A stretch of 64,000 nt of DNA from contig MU863879.1 in assembly GCA_033296885.1 (NCBI GenBank), positions 466,288 through 530,287 of the forward strand. The letters are read 5' to 3'. Shown piece after piece: positions 47,696 to 58,716 of this stretch (within the stretch, counting starts at the first letter, position 1; every line of letters starts with the position of its first letter). A program made the translations under genes and the position numbers. This DNA is from Triangularia verruculosa (taxonomy: Eukaryota; Ascomycota; Sordariomycetes; Sordariales; Podosporaceae). The notes below the pieces were generated by a model. That model had not been told where the DNA came from, made no database searches, and saw nothing but the letters and a program-made list of their open reading frames with translations.

Positions 47696-48095
47696 TATTC
47701 CTAGCTTTATTTAACTATAATCCCAGCTTTATTCAAACTTAATCCCAGCTTTATTTAAACATAATTTCAGGTCTATTTAGCCTTAATCCGGCTTTATTTA
47801 GATCGACTCCCAGCTTTATTTAAACTTAATTTTAGCTTTAATTATCATTAATCTCAGCCTTCTATATTTTTAATAAGACTTTAAAAGATATTTAAAAGTT
47901 TTTATAAGATAGTTAAAAGCCTTGAAAGATAGAAAAACGGCTTTCAAAGAGCTTTAAAAGATAACTGAAGGCTTCCAAACATAGCTAAAAAGCTTTAAAA
48001 GTTAGCTAAAGGCTTGCAAAGATAGTTAAAAGACCTTAAAAGTAGTTGAAGGCCTTAAAAGATAATTCAAGGCTTTGAAAGATATCGAAAATGTC
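47696..48095. repeat. Degenerate tandem repeats, right flank of island
   Basis: The left half (to about 47,870) repeats CCCAGCTTTATTTAAACTTA-like units. The right half (47,880-48,095) repeats purine-rich units such as AAAGATAGTTAAAAGGCTT, about 22-28 bp each. The two halves look like opposite-strand versions of related simple sequence. The array ends about 190 bp from the stop codon of the cysteinyl-tRNA synthetase gene. Confidence 0.65.
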
Positions 48096-48280
48096 TCAAA
48101 GGATAGTGGTAAGCCCTCTGTGCAACGATAATTCATTGAAATGGGAGTAGAGACAGTACTGGTCATCCACTTTTTTCTCACGCCGGTCTAAAGAAATCAT
48201 CGCTTCATTACAATTCTCCTTGACCAGGAGTGCGAAAGGACTGCCTAGTACCCCCTTCCTATGCTGCCTACTGCCCCTTT

Positions 48281-50737
48281 CTAAGCCGTTTTCTGCATCA
48301 CCAGCCATTCATCGTGTAACTTCTTCTGCTTCTCCCACTCCTTGACCAGCTTCTTACGCCTATTTTTAGAGACGACATCCCCTTTCGCATCCACAGTTGG
48401 AATACCACTATCGTCCCATTCTGCGTACTCAGCGGTCTTGAACATAACCAACGGATCAATCTTGGCACGCTCGCGCAATTCCCTCTCCTTCTCTGCCTCC
48501 TTCGCCTCCAGCTCTAGCTTCGCCATGGCTTTGGCAGTAGCGACAGATTCCTGCTCCTTCCTCGCCTCAATGAGAGACCGATCGAGAGGCCTCACCAACG
48601 CAGGGAGAGGGCTGTTGCGGTCCTCAAGATAGATACCTACGTTCCAGAGGTGTACATCGCGAAGCTGGTCACACAGGGCAAGCAGGTCTTTGGCCGACGC
48701 TTTCTTGACTCCCAAGCCCTTGACATTGGTGCGGAACTGCTGCAGCACCAGACTGTAGGGCTCCGAAGTGTCTGTCGAAGTAGACGCCGCAACGGTTGCC
48801 TCATCGGCGAGCTTGGCGATGGCTTCATGATCGATCGCCGAGCCAATCGCTAGGGTTCGAACCTTATCACGCAATTGCGATGCAGGGTAGATATAGGGCT
48901 TCGCTTCGCCGGGGATGTCGAGACCCGACCATCCAATACGCTCGGGGTTGCTGAGATCGCCCTCGGGATCGAGGCCGAATATGGTGACAATGCGAGTGAC
49001 CCAGCGTGCCAGCGAGATGATGGTGTCGTTGGCAAGCTTCTCTGCCGAGTTCGCCTCGGTGACAAGATCGGACAGGGTTCTCATGACAGCCGATGTATTA
49101 AAGGAATCGCAAAGCGCGGCGTCGACATCAGCCTTTGCCTTCTCCAGAGACTTCAGTAATTGCTGGTCAGCAACCCCAACATCTTGCCCCTCAGCATCGG
49201 GGCGAAGATGCTTTGACAGATCCAAGCTCTTCAAAAAGAAATTATTGAGCTTGCCCTCCCACCCGACCACAGCCTTCATGAGCTCATCTGTCACCTCGAT
49301 GCCATCTTGCCATGGCATCAAAAGGAAGCAGATTCGGAGGGAGCGAGAGGTCCAGTCTTTCCCAGACAGCACACTTCGAATGGTCGTGTAGTTCTTGAGG
49401 CTCTTGCTCATCTTCAAGCCTCGAATCCTAAATCCCAGTTAGCGGGGCGGTCTCACCAATGTCGTTGATGTTATCATTTACCTCAGCTGACCCATATGAA
49501 TAAAGTAGTTTGCCCATTGCACATGGCAGTCCGGAGTCGACCAATAAGCTTCTGACTGTGCCAGCTCGTTATCATGATGGGGGAAACGGAGGTCAACCCC
49601 TCCGGAATGCAGATCCATCGTCTTCCCTATCACCTCCGACGCCATGGCAGAGCACTCAATGTGCCACCCAGGCCGCCCGCGGCCCCATGGGCTGTCCCAG
49701 GCTGGTTCGCCCGGCTTGCTGGCCTTCCACAAGGCGAAATGATTCGGACTCCGCTTCATCGATGTCCCTTTCGACAGCGACCCCTCGCCATCAGCCAAAA
49801 GAGCAGCGTCGTTCTTGTTCCACGGTTCCAATCGGCAGTAGGTGTGCCCCGCTTTCTCAAAGGCGTCGATGTCGAAGTAGACGGAGCCGTCGGCGGTCGC
49901 GTACCCGAAGCCATTCGCGACAATCTTCCCGACGAAGAGGACAACTTGGGTGACGTACTCGGTTACGCGGGTGAGTTGATCGGGAGGGAGGACGTTGAGC
50001 GCGGTCATGTCCTCGAAGAAGCGGCGTTCGAACTTCTGGCTCAGGTCCAGATAGATATCGTGGTTGTTGGAGTCGATCGAGGCGCCGTGCAGAGCGTCGA
50101 GATATGGAAGCAACACATCGTCAGTTTTGGCGAAGAACTCAGGCGCTGTCCCAGGGGCTTGGAGGGCCTCCGCAGCCAACTGTGCTGTCCCAATATGTGC
50201 CCTGAGCAACAAGTTGTCGACAGTGACACTCTGGTTTTGTAGAGTTTCCTTGTATGCCTTGTGTACTTCCTCGGAGAAGGTCTCTGGACTCGTGTTCCCC
50301 GACAATGACGGCAAATTCTTGCCAACATATTGGAGAAATGCGGCTTTGACCTCAGCGAGAACCGTGTCGCTAACCGCCTCTTCCTCGGCATGTTCCTGTT
50401 TGAATCGCGCGAGCAGGTACTGACGACGGGCCTGGAGGATAATTTTGTCGTCGATATCGGTGGTATTCATAACGAACTTGACATTGAAGCCAAAGTAGTC
50501 CCTCATGATGCGGCGGATGATGTCGGTCGAGACATAATTCTTGGCATGACCGAGATGGGCGTCCTCGTAGACGGTCGGGCCGCAGGCGTACCATGTCACT
50601 GTCTTCCCCGCGGGATCGAGGGGGATGAAGTCATCTTTGGTTCGCGTCAAGCTGTTGTAGATCTTCAGCTTGGGCAGCTCGACGTCGTGGGCTTGGGGGG
50701 CAATCCATCGCGGCTGTTTGCGACTGTCGGAGGCCAT
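48281..50737 (-). CDS. CRS1: Cysteinyl-tRNA synthetase
   Basis: Charges tRNA-Cys with cysteine, class I synthetase, cytosolic. Two exons: 50737-49482 and 49427-48281, with a 54-bp intron; 2,403 nt, 800 residues, typical of eukaryotic enzymes. The signature ACGPTVYEDAHLGHAKNY contains the Zn-ligand Cys and the HIGH-type box (HLGH). Others are MNTTDIDDKI, GRPGWHIECSAMA with the second Zn-ligand Cys, and LRFPHHDNELAQSEA. The junction restores MGQLR-IRGLKMSKSLKNYT, carrying the KMSKS ATP-binding loop, so intron removal is needed for function. The C-terminus is a Lys/Glu-rich eukaryotic extension (KAMAKLELEAKEAEKERELR). No mitochondrial presequence is evident at Met1. Confidence 0.96.
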
Positions 50738-52395
50738 GGCGGGCGTGGTCGACTGTTTGAGATTATCAACACCGAGGAAGAATTGGTATTGAGAGGGAGG
50801 GGGATTACAATTTTGGCGGAGAAAAAGAGAGACTTCGACGTGGCCTCAATTGAGGGTGTTGGTGGGGAGGAGATTTTATCGGCGAGCCAGGCACAAATTG
50901 TACTGTTGGGGGGAGAAGAGATGAATCGATCCGGGAGTATGAGGTTCTCAAGTGAGAGTGAGTCACCTGAGCCAACTGCGCAATCTCGTCCCCCTCATTC
51001 CAGGGATAAGGGAAAGTTGAGTTAGAAGAAGCGACTTGTAGCCAATTGCTCCAATAACTGACTTCATGGTGGCCTATAATGTGGCCGGCATCTCTTGAGG
51101 TGCAGCCAACGGTGATGGACGACTCATCTAGGTAGGCAGTTACTTAACTTCTATCGATGCGAGACAATGTAACACTGCCTTGCCTACCTACCTCGTAAGT
51201 AATGTCGTTGTTAAGCGGCATCCACTTACAAGGCTGAAAGAAAAGGCGGCGACACCTCTTTCAGGTCCGAAGACAAAGAAAAGCCCTTCCATGCCCCTCC
51301 AGATTATCGAAAAATATACACATTGTAGTTATTCAAAACTGGAGAACTCTTACATCAGTGTTATGTATCTCAATGTGATGATAGTGCAGCCAATCACATA
51401 CTCTACCGCCCAGTTGCGCCACGGGCCGAGGCTGACACGCAATCAGGCCTCACGAGGCTCCCCTTAGATTTCATGGTTCGCCAGCCTGCGACTTCAAGTG
51501 GCTCTTTCGGCAGCCATTCGTCAATTGTGATCGTATGCAGCTGCACGAACAACTGGCGGGACCAGAATGCCATTCTTGTAAAAATTGACCGCTCATCGCG
51601 TCCAGCGTGTCAAACAGCTGGAGTACCGGATCACCTGCTCATAAACGCCAAGGTTGAATGAGTTTAAAGTGAGGGGAAGTCCCCGTGTCTGGAATACCAA
51701 AACTGAGTTCCCATTGCCATGGAGGTGCGCCTCCGGTCCGCCTTACCCGCCTGCACTCTACGTAAGCTTTCCAGGGGGAGGGAGTTATCGTCCAGCGGGC
51801 AGTGAAGTACGCAAACCTGCTTTGCCGCTGCCAGTCATCTGGGACCCTTTCCCTTTGACTGCCGCGCATTCTTTTTCTCTTTTCCCTCTTACACCCACTG
51901 CGCCAAACACCCCGTTCGCCAAAAGATTGGAGATTGAAGCCTGTTTCCATCTCCAACAATGCCCTTGCCAATCGCAGCCAAAGGTTAGTATTTGATTGTT
52001 AGCCTCCAGTCGATCACGGCATTGTCTTTCGCGTTGTATTCCCCGCACCCTTGTCTGCCCCGCCAATCTTCAGTGCGAATCACCGCCGTCGCTTGGTCGC
52101 CTGAGGCTAGGTCAGCACTGGCCACTCCCGTGACAAGTGGCGAACGGACGACACGCAAGCCTCGAGGCAGCTCATTTTAATTGTTGAGATACTTGAGCTT
52201 GGGGACTGCTTCTTGGTTTCAAATATTGCTGTTTTCTCCTTCAGCAACTGTCTGAGAGAGACCGGCAGCGAGGAACATCTTCAGGCTCTCCAAGCCGAGA
52301 AGTTCCCAGCGCTTGATCTTGCCCCACTCTCTATCATTATCACGCTGCTTATCGCAGCCGTTCCATACCCATCATCCTTACCACCAGACATCAAT
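50738..52395. other. Divergent intergenic region
   Basis: About 1.7 kb between divergent gene starts. An open frame reaches from 52,213 into the next gene in phase, but its added residues are unlike the rest and probably belong to the 5' leader, possibly with a leader intron. Nothing else is recognised. Confidence 0.55.
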
Positions 52396-53556
52396 ATGCC
52401 ACCTGTTAACCACGCTGTGCTTGCTTCAGTCAGCATAGCTGCTGTTGGCGTAGCTGCAGCTGTAGCAGTAGCTATATACGAAAGCCCCGAGGTCCGCCGC
52501 GTGGCCGAGGACCTTCGCAGACGCATCGCCATTGCTCTCCGCTCTCTCGGCGATGACTTCGACCCAGACAACCGACAGCCCCGTTTCAATCGCCCCGAGG
52601 ACGCTCACGGATTTTACGAATCGCACAATGTGGAAGCCGACGACGAGACGAGGAGGAGACAACGAGAGGAATTGATGTATTGGAACGCCCGCCGCAATGA
52701 ACAACAGCAACAACAATCCTCGGAATCGCCTTCTCCTCGCCTGCCCACATTCGACGACTTCTTACGGCCTGACAACTCTGGTGAACGCGGTACTCTGGTC
52801 TATAACACTGGCGCAAACCCTGCAGACGATTCCAACAATATGATTAGACGTCGTGGCAACCTGGAAGGCGTGCGCGGACTGAATGCGGCTATGGTTTACA
52901 ATCCTTTCGCTGATGAGCACGGTATTGAAATGGAAGAGCGCCCACATATCAACGACAATGAAGCCACCAAGCCGTTGAAGCCCGACCATGACGAGACTGT
53001 ATCAGATATCTACGCCGCCACCCCCCGCACCCAGAGCCCCGAACCCGCGCAAAAAGCCGTCCCCGCCGCTGCCCAGGAAGTTCTCTTCGACTTTGACTCG
53101 CAATCCAACGATACCAGCCTCCGTGATCAGTTCCCTGATGCTTATGAGAAGACCGAGGACGGGACTCATACTCCCACCACCCGCAGTGAGACCGTGGGCC
53201 GCGAGGAGGCTGAGGAACAGCAGGACATGTCAGTCAGCTACAGCAGCACCCAGTCTGATGCCTACGCTTCCATTCAGGCATGGGCTCAGTCAAACACTGG
53301 TTTCTACTCGCCTCTACCCGTTACCCCTGAGCCGCCAATGTCAGAGGGCGAGTTCCTCAGCCAAGGACAGAGAACCCCCACCGACGACACCGCTTCCGTT
53401 GCCGAGTCCGGCGTCGATGTCGACTTTGATGCTGCCTCTTCAAAGGATGGCAATTATGGTGTTATGAGCGATAGTGACGACGGCATCGCCACCCCTGGCA
53501 GCTGGTCCGAGGTTGGAAGCGTGATTAGCGAGACGGAGAGCGTCACACGTGCTTAG
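52396..53556 (+). CDS. Hypothetical single-pass membrane protein with long acidic tail
   Basis: 386 residues from the ATG at 52,396, preferred over an in-phase ATG at 52,213 because the protein then opens with MPPVNHAVLASVSIAAVG and one hydrophobic helix (about residues 7-29), a signal-anchor. A basic helix follows (VRRVAEDLRRRIAIALRSLG), then a Gln/Ser/Glu/Asp-rich disordered region with many SP/TP sites (for example LPVTPEPPMSEGEFLS). The frame is C-ending and free of stops, so it is real. The family is not recognised. Topology suggests a short luminal or intermembrane N-terminus and a large cytosolic tail; this is inference. Confidence 0.8.
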   Translation: MPPVNHAVLASVSIAAVGVAAAVAVAIYESPEVRRVAEDLRRRIAIALRSLGDDFDPDNRQPRFNRPEDAHGFYESHNVEADDETRRRQREELMYWNARRNEQQQQQSSESPSPRLPTFDDFLRPDNSGERGTLVYNTGANPADDSNNMIRRRGNLEGVRGLNAAMVYNPFADEHGIEMEERPHINDNEATKPLKPDHDETVSDIYAATPRTQSPEPAQKAVPAAAQEVLFDFDSQSNDTSLRDQFPDAYEKTEDGTHTPTTRSETVGREEAEEQQDMSVSYSSTQSDAYASIQAWAQSNTGFYSPLPVTPEPPMSEGEFLSQGQRTPTDDTASVAESGVDVDFDAASSKDGNYGVMSDSDDGIATPGSWSEVGSVISETESVTRA

Positions 53557-54974
53557 ATCCACCGGTGATGTGTTTCATGATGTTCATACTGGTCATCTAT
53601 CATGTATACCCACGATACCACCGACCAAGGCTACCGTTTCTTTGTTGGGTGCATATATATGTATTTGGTGTCATGGCGTCAAGGATGGGTTCATAACAGG
53701 GGGAGGGTCAGATGCTGGCGTTCATTTCTGGGGATATTCACAGGTTTGGGTTATTTATGACAGAAATAAAACATGGATCTTAACATGTACGCCATGGTTG
53801 TGTCTCGTAACTCGTCAAACGTTTGCCGGTTGTATTGGCTCAATGTCAATGTCTATGTCATAGTCGAGTCTCATAGCTTGTGAATAATGTCCCCTTCCAA
53901 GCGTGTCTCCTTCGTTATATTAACGTTTTAAACCTTTACTTTTTTTGGGAGCGAAGCTCCACAGACATTAGCTGCAATCATTAATGATGGAAGCGGTGGC
54001 TGGAGCGAAGCTCTATTTACTGTAAATAAGGAAAACAGCCAAACGTGGCAAGTCTTGGCGACCAATAGTTCTCAGGGGTAAGTGATACAGACTTTGCCTG
54101 CAGGGTCCTGGCTGGTAGGCTAATGATTTGCACCATAGTCTATCTGAACAACTTACGCAGGTAATACATAAAATCATGGCCGCAAAATGATATCCGAATT
54201 GACAGACCGCATCCAAGGTGTTGCCTACACTCTTTCCAGTCTCCGAACCCCGACAAAGTCGACGTCATCACCACCTGACCTGGCGCCGGCAAACAAAACC
54301 AACCAAAGGTTCCGACTGAGATCAGATAAGGTACGAAGATGACGGCTCCAGAAAATGGGGTTACGATATCCGCGCGGGCTTGCCTCGCTACGGGGGTTTC
54401 AAGTTGTTACTTGAGCCCGCCGCCGCCAAAAATGCGTATGGTGACGACGAGCTCGCTCTTACTGTTGACCCTGGTAACATGGATACGAGTACCATGCTCC
54501 GGGAGGGATGCAGTGCGAACAACATGACAACAGATTACCTACTTGACTATCATGAATCCACTTGCTCCGTTCCGGAATGCGGTTGATACACCGGTCTTCT
54601 CGGCCATTTTCAACGATGAATCCTCCATACCTAGATTAGCTAGACTCGTGCTGAGATTAGGTACAGATAATCGTTAGGTAAGCAAGTTATGGGCAGATCC
54701 TTTAGTTCTGAATATGAGTTGGCTCCTAGAGAGGCCCAGAAGAGACCACATCCGGAAATACAGTAATCAGCCTCTTTGCGACATTTATAAAGACGAGAGC
54801 AACGAGTTATAATATTTTAGGGAATTCTAAGCGGCGAGTGTAGGAGAACTATACTATAACGGGACCGAAATGGTAAGGTATTAAGGAGATAATTTAATAA
54901 ATATATAACCACTTTTAAAGGAAATAGTGCCCGAAAGTAGCTATAAGCCCGGTAGTATTACGCATTTAGGTACT
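53557..54974. other. Intergenic transition to transposon block
   Basis: About 1.4 kb. The first part is 3' flank. Two copies of a GGAGC-GAA-GCTCC-type hairpin occur at about 53,949-53,961 and 54,002-54,014. A 68-codon frame at 54,380-54,586 has normal codon composition but no recognisable family and is left uncalled. From about 54,780 AT content rises sharply. Confidence 0.5.
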
Positions 54975-55071
54975 TGTCACAATCGTTGATGAAGAACTAA
55001 CGCACGGGGCGCGGGACGCTCCTAGCCAATCATTATGGACCAATCGGAAGTGGAGCGAAAGGCTCACGGTG

Positions 55072-55140
55072 ATCCCGGTGAGCAGAGCGACAGGATCACG
55101 GTGAGCGGAGCGACAGGATCACGATAAACGTAGTGAGCCA
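55072..55140. repeat. Three 23-bp tandem repeats in LTR-like sequence
   Basis: Units at 55,072-55,094, 55,095-55,117 and 55,118-55,140 start GATC(C/A)CGGTGAGC and end GAGCGACAG in the first two; the third is diverged. Repeats in U3 often bind transcription factors; that role is inferred. Confidence 0.7.
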
Positions 55141-55615
55141 TAGGAAGGAAAGGTGATCCAGATCACCTTTGAGGAACGTGGTCCTGGTGATCCATAAGTC
55201 TATATATACGGAGGAACTAGATAGTTCGTTGATAGTTCCGCAGTATGCAATTACAGCTTATATTCACGGTATTTTATGTTTATATTGAGACATTTTATTG
55301 TGCACTGTTTAGCTATACCGAACTAATTGTCAGAAGTAGCCTTTAACCGAGTATCCCTTTTAGAGGTTCTATATAGAGGTTCGTTATACGTTATATACTC
55401 ACTTTAACTTTATCATCGGATAAGTTGAAGGTAGTTAAACGTTATAGCCGGAAATACCAATACCTAACCTACTATCGACTAACTCCTTACCCGTATCTAG
55501 GAACTCGAAGATAAGTCACGCCTCTCTTATAACGCCCTTACGTAGGAGAATGCCGCGCTTTACCGGGAAATCGGTACCTTACGTAAAGAAGGAGATTGCG
55601 CTAAGCTCGAAGCTC

Positions 55616-56345
55616 CCGACCGCTATAGAGGAGCTAAGGGAGAACTAAAAGGATTTTTAATCTAATTTAAAGCGTATTTTCGGTACTACCCTTTCCGTTT
55701 TCCTGATAAAGAATCTAAGGTAGTATACGCCGCGTTTAGGCTTAAAAATAAAGTACTTACCTAGTTCGAGCTAATCCTAAGAGACTATTTCAATAATAAA
55801 TACGATAAGAAGGAAGAGGTTACTAAAAAGTACTTTAAGATGTATAAGGGTTTCGAGGAAAAGATTAAAAAGGTATTTAGAAAGTACAATAAAGGTAGGC
55901 GTACCTAGGAGCGGCTAACTAACTTTAAATAAACTAAGTCTATTACCGACTACACTGTAGTATTTAAAACGGACGTACTCTGCAGCGAAATTAACGACGA
56001 AGGGTTAATATAATTATTCTATAACGGGCTTAAAAAAGAAATTAAGGATAAATTATACCGATAAAAGCGACCGGAGATTATCGACGAATATATCGCAATA
56101 ATAGTTTATATTAACGACCGATAATATTAACGCCGTAAAGAGCATAAGGGCACGTATATATAAGGACCCTACCGTCCTAACGATAAGAAAAAGAGACGGC
56201 CTTATAGGACTTACGTTTTAGGGACTACTTGTATAGGACCTATAAAAGTAGATGTAATTTAAAAGTAGTTTAAAGGAAAGAACGATATTAAGTACTTTAA
56301 TTATAGAAAGATAGGCTATTTTAAAAGAGATTATTAAGTACCTAA
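55616..56345 (+). pseudogene. Degenerate gag of LTR retrotransposon
   Basis: One reading frame can be followed from DRYRGAKGELKGFL through VVYAAFRLKNKVL and LFYNGLKKEIKDKL, a retrotransposon gag pattern. It carries several TAA stops where Gln is expected (before FKAYF and before LFYNGLK) and TAG where Trp is expected (before FEL). Further on, at 56,290-56,337, the zinc knuckle survives as YFNYRKIGYFKRDY, in which the Cys and His positions of CX2CX4HX4C have become Tyr and a Gly has become Arg. These are TGT-to-TAT, CAT-to-TAT and GGA-to-AGA changes, i.e. RIP on both strands. Non-functional. Confidence 0.75.
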
Positions 56346-56766
56346 GTAATTTAGTTAGAAGGAAAGAAAGACGGTAGTAATTATTAAGATAACGCGGGTA
56401 GTAGAGATCTCCAGTATAGAGTTTTCTAATAAGGATTTTCGGGATTTAATAGATAATTATATCGATAGTGATTATAAGTATAAAACTTAGGAAGGAGAAT
56501 TAATAGTCGATTTTAAAAGAGAAGACTACGTTATAGGATAAGAATTACCGAGTAAAGGAATTACTAAACTAAAGGAGAGTACGGCTTTAAGACCTTTTAA
56601 AGAAACCTTATAATAATTAAAGTAGGTTTTTACCGTAAATATAACCCGTACCTTAGACTCGGATATGGAAGGGACTTTAAAGTAAGTAAAGGAACGAATT
56701 TAAAGATTTAAGGAAGAAATAGAAAAATTCGGAAATTAACGAAAAGTTATTAAATTATAATATTAT

Positions 56767-57461
56767 TGTTAAAATAGGTCCCTGTGAGGCCTAATTTACA
56801 GTGGACTGGCAGCTGTAATACTACGTGGTTATAGGTGTGAAGGATTGGAGGATTCGGCCAAGTCTTTGCCCGAAGAGCTTACCCGTCACCGAGCACTTAC
56901 CCGGCACCTGCGCACGGGCCCCACTCAGTGCTACAGGCCACTTCAAAAGCTTGCATCGGGCCAACCAGTGGGCCAAAATGGCTATAAGTTTATATTTAAG
57001 CTTATAAGGTCTATATACACCACTGGTTAAAAGGGCTAAGCTCTAGGCCTACGATGACCCGCACTTTGCAAAAGGGGGGGGCGGTTTGGGTGAAGATTTG
57101 TATGGGCGTGAGTCGCTTTTTGGCAACTCGCACCAAAAACGGGGTCCTGCAAGTCGTACTCTGGCTCATCTGCCCGCCCTGGCGTGCGGGGCGCCGCACC
57201 TCGGTCGGTGGGTATTTGGTAGAGGTCGAGTACGAACCCTACTACAGAGGATACAACTGGATTATAGAAGGCTAGCTCTATAAATAAAGAAGGTTACCAC
57301 CTATATTCTCTGTTATACAGTACCTATAAGGTACTGTAGCCCAGTACCCCAGCAGTGAGCTTTAGGTATCGTGTGTGTTAATTCCGCTGCACTAGAAGAG
57401 TACTGTAAGTACCTACCGCTATAGGGCCCTTAGGCCTGTATGCGGCTCATACCTTTTAACA
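56767..57461. mobile_element. Solo-LTR-like element, 695 bp
   Basis: A GC-normal block between two AT-rich relics, bounded exactly by TGTTAAAA and TTTTAACA, a perfect 8-bp terminal inverted repeat of the TG...CA kind. It contains TATA-like strings (CTATATACAC near 57,010; CTATAAATAAAG near 57,277) and a 9-bp hairpin (TACAGTACC, loop TATAA, GGTACTGTA) at 57,316-57,338. There is no coding frame of note. A solo LTR left after recombination fits best. Target-site duplication is not clear (ATTAT against TATAG). The lack of RIP suggests it arrived after the host relics were mutated. Confidence 0.55.
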
Positions 57462-58495
57462 TATAGGATCTATATATTCCTAACCGAACTTAAGATTTTG
57501 TTTTCTTTCGTTTATTAAGTTATTTAAAAATAAATAGTATTTTAAGGTTAGTAAATATGAACTTTTTATTCAAGTAGTAAGGAGCTAGATAAATATATCG
57601 TTTAACTATAGTTATTAGTAGATTAATTAACTATATATAGTTAATATATTAATTATATTTATTAAAAGTATTAATTAAAGTAATTTACTTTAATAAAGTT
57701 TTATAAGTTAAATGTTTTAATTAAAGTGTAAAATAGTAAGAGAGAATTAAAAGTAAAAGAGTAATATATTTAATAAAGATAGTCTTTTTATCTTTATTAA
57801 TATAAAAGTTATAGCGTTATAGAGTAATTTACCGGTTAATAAGGGAGTTATCGGTATAATAATAAATAATATATTAAGGAAAGTATTTAAAAAGTTTGAA
57901 TTATATTATTATATTATATATATTATTAAGTTTTATAGTTAAAAGCTATATGAATATAATAAATATATAATTTTTAGTTTATTAATTTATATAAAAAGTA
58001 ATAAATATTATATATCCTATAAGGTAATAATATACGCTTAAAAGTCTTTTAAATACTACTTATAATTAAAAGATAGTAGATTCGACTTTTATATAAAATA
58101 ATAAAGCTAACTTTTTATTAACTATAGAAGGTTAGTTAGTAAATAATAAAGTAGTAATTTATTTATATTATAATCCTCCGTAAATTAATTAAATAACCTT
58201 AGCCTTTAGATATTAGCCGCCCGGAATAGTTATAACCGTTAATACTATACCTCCCCTAGGGAAACCCGCTTAAAGATCCTATAAAGTACTAAGGCCTAAG
58301 TATCTTATAAAACAAACCTTATAATATAGTAAATAGTATTTATAACGGAGGGAGAATAATAAATTTTAAAAAGTAAAGTAAAGTAGTTTTCGTCTTTTAA
58401 AAAGGTTTCTACTAAAATATAATACCTTTATAGTTTATATAGTTATCCTCGTTAATTATATAAAAAAGTATTTAACTCTATACTTAGGTATAAAG
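57462..58495. mobile_element. Second AT-rich, RIP-type transposon relic
   Basis: About 1 kb of extremely AT-rich sequence dominated by TA and TTA/TAA strings, with all frames closed. A few less mutated islands remain (about 58,170-58,300), but no domain can be named. It is probably the continuation of the relic interrupted by the solo-LTR-like unit, or a different old element. Confidence 0.55.
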
Positions 58496-58716
58496 TTGTT
58501 TGCTGCGTTGCCCTATAGGCCTGTAATACAGTGCCTACAGGGGAGCTACAGTGAACTATGCGCTGTAGCAGTGCGTAGCGGAAGCGGAAGAAAGGGGTAC
58601 GACAGCAGTGCTGAAGGAAGCAAGACCACTGTTATTACAGTGGGCAAGACGTCACAGTACAGAGGCTTTGAGTGCTTGTACTTAGTCTAATACAGAGGCT
58701 TTGAGTGCATGTATAT
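58496..58716. other. GC-normal fragment flanking the copia LTR
   Basis: About 220 bp unlike the AT-rich relic at its left. It contains a direct repeat, ACAGAGGCTTTGAGTGC, at about 58,659 and 58,692. It may belong to another element into which the copia element inserted. Confidence 0.4.

Larger units (their letters stand above)
54975..56766 (+). mobile_element. RIP-degenerated LTR-retrotransposon fragment (gypsy-like)
   Basis: An AT-rich relic on the plus strand. The left part (from TGTCACAATCG at 54,975) resembles an LTR: 23-bp tandem repeats in the U3-like portion, then a TATA-like CTATATATACGG near 55,200. A gag-like reading frame with many stops follows, ending in a degenerate zinc knuckle near 56,290. 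No polymerase domain is recognisable before the solo-LTR-like insertion at 56,767. Stops include both TAA and TAG, as expected from two-strand CpA-to-TpA mutation. LTR borders are not firmly placed. Confidence 0.65.

Noticed and set aside
54380..54586. 68-codon frame with normal codon composition
   Set aside because: No recognised family, no clear promoter, and adjacent to degenerate sequence; insufficient to call.
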